A stretch of DNA of 11,648 bases. Origin: an uncultured Campylobacter sp. (GTDB lineage: Bacteria; Campylobacterota; Campylobacteria; Campylobacterales; Campylobacteraceae). Of this stretch, positions 6,638-11,648 are shown one piece after another; positions within the stretch are counted from its first letter, which is position 1; every line of letters starts with the position of its first letter. The notes beneath the pieces were generated by a model. That model was not told where the DNA came from. It ran no database searches and saw nothing but the letters and a program-made list of their open reading frames with translations. The stretch lies in the NCBI RefSeq assembly GCF_938017705.1, contig NZ_CALIIS010000091.1, forward strand, positions 1 through 11,648. Direction: 5' to 3'. The position numbers and the translations under genes were made by a program.

Positions 6638-7198
6638 TGAAATTTTAAAATTTCATCCTTAAGGTGGCGCTTTTAAATTTGAGCCTTTGGGGAGTGCGGC
6701 TTAAAATTTTGGTTTGCAATTTTAGGCTTGAAATTTTAGTACTGAAATTTCGTGTGAAATTTTTGAGTTTAAAATTTTGGCTTTGAAATTTCGTCTTGAA
6801 ATTTCATTTTAAAATTTAAAACTCGCGATTTGAAGCGAAATTTTATAGAGTAGAATTTACCGCGCAAAATTTTAAGCGGTAGAACTCCGTGCCGCAAAGC
6901 GGAATCTTGACGGATGAGCTTCCGATACGCCGCGAAATTTCATCCGGCTGGATTTCGTCTTGCACCTAAAATTTAAGGCGAGCGAAATTTTAAGAGTCAA
7001 AATTTCAAAGGGCGACATTTCATCCGGCTGGATTTTAAAGTCAAAAATTCCGAGGATGAAATTTTAGATAGCAAAATTTAAGGCGGTCGAAATTATACAA
7101 ATTCCTCCCGATAAAATTTTGCTAAGAGGCGAGATTTCAATTCTATAAAATTTAAAATTATCGCGCCGCAGAGATTTGCGGAAGCGAGCCTGAAATTT
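6638..7198. repeat. AAATTT-palindrome array (degenerate 13-14-base tandem units)
   Basis: By hand count AAATTT occurs 22 times in about 560 bases. From 6731 the sites start at 6731, 6745, 6757, 6772, 6786, 6799 and 6812, a spacing of 12-15 bases. Flanking sites at 6675, 6704, 6838 and 6867 are about two units apart. Several units share GAAATTTCGT or GAAATTTCA. The array opens with an 18-base perfect palindrome, TGAAATTTTAAAATTTCA (6638-6655). It looks like a decayed short tandem repeat. Function unknown. Confidence 0.8.
6937..7035 (+). repeat. Exact 19-base direct repeat with 80-base offset
   Basis: ATTTCATCCGGCTGGATTT occurs at 6937-6955 and 7017-7035. Further shared words follow in each copy (AAAATTTAAGGCG at 6968 and 7073), which suggests an old duplication of roughly 80-105 bases within the array. 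Confidence 0.85.
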
Positions 7199-7207
7199 TA
7201 TAGAATT
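7139..7207 (+). promoter_or_regulatory. Long stem-loop in the dnaB leader
   Basis: AATTCTATAAAATTT (7139-7153) and AAATTTTATAGAATT (7193-7207) are perfect 15-base inverted copies separated by 39 bases. Inside the loop CCGCA (7166-7170) and TGCGG (7177-7181) form a second stem around GAGATT. The outer stem ends 13 bases before the dnaB ribosome binding site. It could be a regulatory leader, a weak bidirectional terminator or a cruciform site; the sequence does not decide between these. Confidence 0.55.
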
Positions 7208-7230
7208 TAAATGCGAAACGAGGGGAAGCG

Positions 7231-9327
7231 ATGGCAACGAAGCAGAATGTGCCTGCAAATTTATACGATCTGGATATGGAGCGCGCGATTTTAAGCTCGC
7301 TTTTGCAAAACGAGGACGCATACGGCGAGCTGAGCGAGATAATCTCGGTCGGCGATTTTTTCTACAAGCCGCACGCCGACATCTACGAGGCGATCGTCAA
7401 ATGCTCCTCGCACAACGAGCCGATTGCGCCGAGCTTCGTTAAAAAATGGCTAGCCGAGCGCTACGACGATGGCGCATTTACTGAGGTCGTAGCCACTAGC
7501 GGCGTGGTCGATGCCCCAAAATACGCGCTCGAGTTGCGCGAAAAATCGATCAAGCGCTCGCTAATCAAGGTCGCGCACGAGATCCCTTCGATGGTAAACG
7601 AAGCCGTGCGCAGCAAAGACACTGCCGATAAAATCAGCTCCAAAATTTACGAGCTCATCGACGAGGAGCGCCACGGCGGCATCAAAAAATCGCACGAGAT
7701 TATCGCCGACGTGGTGGAGGAGCTGAAACGCCAAAAGGCACTCGCAGGCTCAGAGCTCGTGGGGCTAGATACGGGCTTTCGCTTCCTAAACGACTGCACG
7801 AAGGGGCTAAAACCGGGCGAGCTCATCATCATCGCCGCCCGCCCTGGCATGGGCAAGACCGCCTTTGCGCTAAATTTGATGATGAAAACGCTGCAAAGCG
7901 GCAAAGGCGTCGTATTTTTCTCGCTCGAGATGCCCTCCGTGCAGCTGATGTATCGCATACTAAGCGCGCTTAGCTCGATCCCGCTAAGCGACATAATGAG
8001 CGCCAAGCTCAGCGACGACGACTGGACGCGCTTCAACGACGCCTGCGATGCGGTGCTGAATATGCCGCTTTTCGTCTATGACAGCGGCTACGTGAACATT
8101 CACCAAGTCCGCACCCAGCTGCGCAAGCTCAAATCTGCAGACGCCAATATCGAGCTTTGCGTGATCGATTACATCGGCCTTATGACGAGCACGAGCAACT
8201 ACTCCGAGCGCCACCTGCAAATCGCCGAAATTTCGCGCGGGCTCAAGCTTTTGGCGCGCGAGCTCAACATCCCGATCATCGCGCTGTCACAGCTAAACCG
8301 CTCGCTCGAGGCGCGCTCGAACAAACGCCCGATGCTAAGCGATCTGCGCGAAAGCGGCGCGATCGAGCAGGACGCCGACATCATACTTTTCGTCTATCGC
8401 GACGAGGTTTATAAAGAGCAGATGGAGCGCGAGCGCATTTCGCGGCTGGAGGCCGAGGGCAAGGACGCGGGCGAGCCCGTGTTTAGGCGCAACGACTATC
8501 AGGAAAAAGCCGAAATCATCGTCGGCAAAAACCGCTCGGGCGAGGCGGGCAGGACGATCGAGGTGGGCTTTCAGGGCAGATTTACCCGCTTCGTCGATAC
8601 GAGCTTCGGCGGTGAGCCCAGCGAGAGCGCGATCTTTAACGAAAACGACAATCTCGACTACGTCTCGCAGCTGCAAGATCAGGGCTTTGAGGAGCCAGTT
8701 GAGCAGCATCCCGATACAGCGCAGAATTTGCAACAGAATTTAGCGCAAAGCTTTAACGGCGCGGAGAGTTTTAACGAAGCGCAAAATAGTGGCGTAAGTT
8801 TAAACGAAAGCTCTGCTGGTGCTCGAAATTCCAGGGTAAATATCGATTTTGACGAGATGCCTAGCTTCGGCCAAAGCAGAGGGCAGAACGGCGAGGAGAT
8901 AGACGGCGAGTCTAAATTTAGCGCAGAGCATGGTTTGGCAGAGGTACAGCGCGCGGCACAGAACGCACCGCAAAAGCAAGAATTTAAGGGTCAAAATTTA
9001 GATGATACGAGAGCGGGCGGTATCGCGCCTCAAACAGAGGGCGCGCATAAAAATTTAGCGGGCACTCCGCGAGGCGCAAAAGACACATCGCGGGGCACAA
9101 AAGGCGCGCAGCAAGGTGAAGAGGGTGTATCGCAAAGCGCGGGGAGTGCGCAGCGAATGGATGTTTTAAATTTTGAAAGAGGCGAGGGCGATGAACTGCC
9201 TTTTGAAGCGCAAGAGGACGAGGCGAAATTTAAACCCGCGCCGCCTTTAAATATCGAAGAGATGGGCATTCCAAAGATTAATGAGGCAAACAGGCTCGAT
9301 GACGACGACGCGCCGCTGGATCTGTGA
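7231..9327 (+). CDS. dnaB: Replicative DNA helicase DnaB with long disordered C-terminal extension
   Basis: DnaB is the hexameric 5'-3' helicase that unwinds DNA at the replication fork and recruits primase. The N-terminal domain (about residues 8-110, starting NLYDLDMERAILSSLL) is followed by a linker and the RecA-like motor. Visible motor motifs: Walker A ARPGMGKTA with Lys209, Walker B LCVIDYIGL with Asp313, LSQLNR at 352-357, DLRESGAIEQDAD at 371-383 and KNRSGEAGR from 433. The family core ends near residue 456, about the full length of the usual Campylobacter protein. Here some 240 more residues follow, rich in Gln, Asn, Ser, Gly and Ala, closing with an acidic stretch that contains EEMGIPKI and ends DDDDAPLDL. 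The ATG at 7231 has AGGGGAAG (7221-7228) ahead. The last 47 bases overlap the next gene, suggesting translational coupling. Because the whole tail is in frame and the next gene overlaps its end, a frameshift artefact is unlikely. Confidence 0.97.
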   Translation: MATKQNVPANLYDLDMERAILSSLLQNEDAYGELSEIISVGDFFYKPHADIYEAIVKCSSHNEPIAPSFVKKWLAERYDDGAFTEVVATSGVVDAPKYALELREKSIKRSLIKVAHEIPSMVNEAVRSKDTADKISSKIYELIDEERHGGIKKSHEIIADVVEELKRQKALAGSELVGLDTGFRFLNDCTKGLKPGELIIIAARPGMGKTAFALNLMMKTLQSGKGVVFFSLEMPSVQLMYRILSALSSIPLSDIMSAKLSDDDWTRFNDACDAVLNMPLFVYDSGYVNIHQVRTQLRKLKSADANIELCVIDYIGLMTSTSNYSERHLQIAEISRGLKLLARELNIPIIALSQLNRSLEARSNKRPMLSDLRESGAIEQDADIILFVYRDEVYKEQMERERISRLEAEGKDAGEPVFRRNDYQEKAEIIVGKNRSGEAGRTIEVGFQGRFTRFVDTSFGGEPSESAIFNENDNLDYVSQLQDQGFEEPVEQHPDTAQNLQQNLAQSFNGAESFNEAQNSGVSLNESSAGARNSRVNIDFDEMPSFGQSRGQNGEEIDGESKFSAEHGLAEVQRAAQNAPQKQEFKGQNLDDTRAGGIAPQTEGAHKNLAGTPRGAKDTSRGTKGAQQGEEGVSQSAGSAQRMDVLNFERGEGDELPFEAQEDEAKFKPAPPLNIEEMGIPKINEANRLDDDDAPLDL

Positions 9328-11473
9328 AATAGCGCTTAGGCTCGCGCTGATCGTTAGCGTTTTTTGTTTCGCGCTTTACGCGCAGGATTGGGACGACGCA
9401 GGCTTTTGCGCGCTGGCGGCGTTTTGGGCTTATGCGTTATTTCAGGTGCTATTTAGCTTTTTTTACGAGGCGAAGCAGCGCGCCAATGCGGCGCTATTTC
9501 GCAGCAGCGGGACTTTGATTAAAATTTTTAGAGGCAGGTTGATAAGCGGGGTTTTAGCCTTCGCGGGCGCGGTCCTCTTGAGCGTCACTTTGGCGCTAGG
9601 CCTAGCGGATCTGCGCGGCGCGGAGCTATTCGTGACGCTCGCGGCGCTGCCTGCAGCTCTTGCTCTGATGCGCCTGGCGGTGCTGAAGCTCAGTCTAAAA
9701 GAGATTAAAAATCCTAGAATTTTATCGCTCAAACTTAGCATTTTGCTGCTCGCCGCGCTTGCCGTAGCGGTAAATTTCGCTATAAATTTAGCCTATTTGC
9801 GGCTTGCAGACGCTACGGGTTCAGCCGCACACTCTTTAAATTCCGCGATAAATTTTACTCCGCCCGCCCGCAACGCCGCATCCATGGGAAATTTCGCGGC
9901 AAACGACGCTTCCGCGCCCGTCGGAAATTTTGCAACAAATAACGCCGCTAAATTCGCTAAAAATTCCGCTGCGAACAACGCCGCCATAGTTGTGCGAAAT
10001 TCCGGGACGAGCAATGCCGTCAAGCCCGCGCCGGATGCCGCCAAAAAACCTACCGCTTCGCCCGCAAATTTTAAAGCGGGCTCCGTCAGAGCGGTGCACG
10101 CCTCGGCTAAAAATTCAAAGGCAGATCCCGCCGCTGCGCCGCAGACCTTCGCCAAAAATTCTACGACTAGTCCCGCCGCAGCGCAAAATTTAAATTTAGC
10201 TCAAACTCCCACCGCAACGAGTATGGTCGCCGACAGTTCTGCTGAAAAATCCGCGACAAACTCCACATCGATAGCCGAAATTTTTGAAATTTTAAAATCT
10301 ACCGCGCCGCAAGTGCACTTTAGATCCGCTCTGCTAAATGAAATTTACGCTTTGAAATTTTACAAAAACGCGCTGTTTGATCTGGCGCTGTCGCAGAGCC
10401 CTAGCGCGCTAAAAATCGCTCTTTTGTTTCTGATCTGCGCGGGAGATTTCCTCTTTTACTGCGCGATCTTGCATCTTTGCGCCTTCGTACTTTTTATGTC
10501 GCGAGCAGCAGCCGTGCCCAAAATAGGGCGCTTTAGCGGCACGATCTTTGCGCTTGCTTACGTCACGCTGTGTTTGATCTGCGCCGCGCAGACGCGCACG
10601 GCAGCGAGCAGGGCGGAGGACGTACATCCTAAAAGCGCGGTCGAGACGAGCGTGCAGATCGTACTACAAAGCGGCGAGCGGCTGATCTTAAGTGCGCGCG
10701 AGGCGGACGCGCTAAGAGGCGAGCTAAACGCTACGCGCTTTGCTGCGGAGGCAAACGCCGCATCCGCGCTAAATAGCTACATCGACGCCGTTTATGACGA
10801 GGGCGCGAGGCTTAGCGCGCAGAAAATGGCGGATTTCAATTACTCGTTTCTAAGCGATTATCTGGTGCTGTGGCACGGCGTGTGGGACGATGACGCGGGG
10901 GCGTATCTGAATGAGAAATTTGCGGGCTTTGTGAGCGAGAGTTTTCCGAAAGATTTTGGCGAAAATATCGCTAAAATAGCTGCGGCAAACGCCAAAAATT
11001 ATGAGAGTTCGCTAAATTTTACGCTCAAAAAATACGGCGCGAAAATCGATCTCAACGTCACGCAGAGCTTCAACCTAAAAAGCAAGGCGTATCGCGCGAG
11101 CGGGACGGGGCTGGGGGCGCTGGGCGGCGTGCTGGGCGCAAAGCTGATAAGCAAGAGCCTCGCTAAAACTGCGGCTAAAACGGGCGCGAAGACCCTTACC
11201 AAAGCGGGCGCCAGCGCAACAAGCGGTAGTGCGGGGCTCGTGTGCGGTCCGGGCGCGGTGGTGTGCGTGCCTGCGTTTGCCGTAGCTACGTGGTTTGGGC
11301 TGGATTTTGCGTTTGCCAAGGGCGACGAGGCGCTGAACCGAGAGGAGTTTGAAGCTGCGATCGTGCGCGATATGATGGCGGCGAAAGAGGAGCTAAAGCA
11401 CGCGCTGGCGCAGGATTTCAACGCGACGATAGATGAAATTTCGAGTGAAATTTTAAATTTAGACGGGAAGTAG
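9281..11473 (+). CDS. Polytopic membrane protein of unknown function with periplasmic low-complexity loop and glycosylation sequons
   Basis: I do not recognise the family. Numbering is from the ATG at 9281 (730 residues); the ATG at 9299 (724 residues) is an equally good start, with AGG shortly before it. Hydrophobic segments: about 17-34, 42-61, 87-109, 115-136, 152-176, 379-406 and 418-438. Positive charges (RR, KQR, RGR, KEIK) put the N-terminus in the cytoplasm, so loop 177-378 and everything after 438 should be periplasmic. The loop holds about 150 residues rich in Ala, Asn, Ser, Thr and Lys with 12-residue repeats. The C-terminal part has four D/E-X-N-X-S/T sequons (N483, N520, N592, N714) and two Gly/Ala-rich hydrophobic stretches (608-620 and 651-679) that could form a membrane hairpin, then DEALNREEFEAAIV. 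It overlaps dnaB by 47 (or 29) bases, so the two are probably co-transcribed. Confidence 0.88.
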   Translation: MRQTGSMTTTRRWICEIALRLALIVSVFCFALYAQDWDDAGFCALAAFWAYALFQVLFSFFYEAKQRANAALFRSSGTLIKIFRGRLISGVLAFAGAVLLSVTLALGLADLRGAELFVTLAALPAALALMRLAVLKLSLKEIKNPRILSLKLSILLLAALAVAVNFAINLAYLRLADATGSAAHSLNSAINFTPPARNAASMGNFAANDASAPVGNFATNNAAKFAKNSAANNAAIVVRNSGTSNAVKPAPDAAKKPTASPANFKAGSVRAVHASAKNSKADPAAAPQTFAKNSTTSPAAAQNLNLAQTPTATSMVADSSAEKSATNSTSIAEIFEILKSTAPQVHFRSALLNEIYALKFYKNALFDLALSQSPSALKIALLFLICAGDFLFYCAILHLCAFVLFMSRAAAVPKIGRFSGTIFALAYVTLCLICAAQTRTAASRAEDVHPKSAVETSVQIVLQSGERLILSAREADALRGELNATRFAAEANAASALNSYIDAVYDEGARLSAQKMADFNYSFLSDYLVLWHGVWDDDAGAYLNEKFAGFVSESFPKDFGENIAKIAAANAKNYESSLNFTLKKYGAKIDLNVTQSFNLKSKAYRASGTGLGALGGVLGAKLISKSLAKTAAKTGAKTLTKAGASATSGSAGLVCGPGAVVCVPAFAVATWFGLDFAFAKGDEALNREEFEAAIVRDMMAAKEELKHALAQDFNATIDEISSEILNLDGK
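9887..9994 (+). repeat. 36-base-period repeats coding the low-complexity loop of the membrane protein
   Basis: Units begin at 9887, 9923 and 9959, exactly 36 bases (12 codons) apart, and encode GNFAANDA, GNFATNNA and KNSAANNA at residues 203, 215 and 227. Each is built on an AAATTT- or AAAATT-like core followed by GC-rich codons. Related AKNS units recur at residues 276 and 291. Confidence 0.65.
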
Positions 11474-11648
11474 GGCAGCGGATTATGCCTGCGCAACTTA
11501 GACCCGTTGCGAGCGAAATTTTACGACGGATTATGGAGCTTTCGTGCGTGGCGGCCGGCGAAATTTTAAAATTTAATCTAAGCGCAGGCGGGACGGGATT
11601 ACGGCGCACTTATTGCGCTACCGCGCCCAAGCGATACAGGCAGTCCTC
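11474..11648 (+). other. Right-hand end; doubtful partial ORF from 11485
   Basis: After the membrane-protein stop a frame opens at the ATG at 11485 and stays open for 54 codons to the edge (beginning MPAQLRPVASEILRR). There is only a poor GTAGGG ahead of it, no recognisable motif, and the length is within chance. A small perfect hairpin, GCGCA-CTTAT-TGCGC, lies at 11604-11618. Two more AAATTT sites occur at 11516 and 11562. I see no other feature. Confidence 0.2.

Larger units (their letters stand above)
6473..7230. other. Non-coding gap between ispG and dnaB
   Basis: This 758-base gap has no supported gene. The minus-strand frame at 7064-7321 is a shadow crossing the dnaB start. The first 165 bases are GC-rich and hold a GGGGCCCC palindrome (6480-6487) and a small hairpin at 6498-6519. 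The rest is the AAATTT array, a 19-base direct repeat and the dnaB leader hairpin, listed separately. TATA-like hexamers near 7144 and 7201 could serve dnaB but none stands out. Confidence 0.65.

Noticed and set aside
6638..7198. CRISPR array interpretation of the AAATTT repeats
   Set aside because: Units are only 13-14 bases, degenerate and without distinct spacers, and no cas genes are nearby.
6638..7198. Replication origin next to dnaB
   Set aside because: AT-rich, but I saw no cluster of DnaA boxes and no dnaA or dnaN in the window.
8335..8733. Minus-strand frame of 132 codons inside dnaB
   Set aside because: Lies opposite the conserved helicase motifs and has no start signal; a shadow.
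9463..10155. Long minus-strand frames within the membrane-protein gene
   Set aside because: They mirror the Ala/Asn-rich coding strand; stops are rare on the opposite strand of such GC-rich codons. No start signals seen.

Overview
The window looks like chromosome from an epsilonproteobacterium, most likely a higher-GC oral Campylobacter (C. gracilis, C. showae, C. rectus or C. curvus type). This is inferred from the GroES/GroEL, IspG and DnaB sequences, from groESL control by paired HspR-like and HrcA-like operators, and from the very heavy use of AAATTT. The species call is an inference. I see no insertion sequence, tRNA, rRNA, CRISPR array or prophage gene.

Layout, left to right. (1) Positions 1-1006, minus strand: the N-terminal 335 residues of a membrane-anchored AsmA-like envelope protein that runs off the left edge. 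(2) Positions 1007-1211: a divergent control region with a HAIR-type (HspR) operator, a perfect-consensus sigma70 promoter and a CIRCE (HrcA) operator in a row. (3) groES and groEL as a two-gene chaperonin operon, followed by a hairpin and about 550 bases of non-coding DNA with further inverted repeats. (4) Positions 3712-4776: an orphan gene for a secreted, very basic, low-complexity protein with internal 12- and 14-residue duplications. (5) A 628-base AT-rich gap, then ispG (isoprenoid MEP pathway) from a TTG start. (6) A 758-base gap holding 22 AAATTT palindromes, part of them spaced every 12-15 bases, and ending in a long inverted repeat just before the dnaB ribosome binding site. (7) dnaB, the replicative helicase, with about 240 extra residues of disordered tail. 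(8) A 7-TM-plus membrane protein of unknown function whose start overlaps the end of dnaB. It has a low-complexity periplasmic loop and four bacterial N-glycosylation sequons in its predicted periplasmic C-terminal part. (9) A short right-hand end with at most a doubtful partial ORF.

The core genes (chaperonin, IspG, DnaB) are ordinary housekeeping genes and do not form one pathway. The unusual material is between and around them. AAATTT-rich degenerate tandem arrays sit on both sides of ispG. Related low-complexity coding tracts appear in two unrelated envelope proteins that share a 36-base (12-residue) period and the core FAKNS, and DnaB has a separate N/Q-rich tail. AAATTT fits RAATTY, the motif I recall as methylated by CtsM and needed for DNA uptake in C. 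jejuni. Whether these arrays matter for transformation, for nucleoid packing, or are simply decayed repeats cannot be settled from the window alone.
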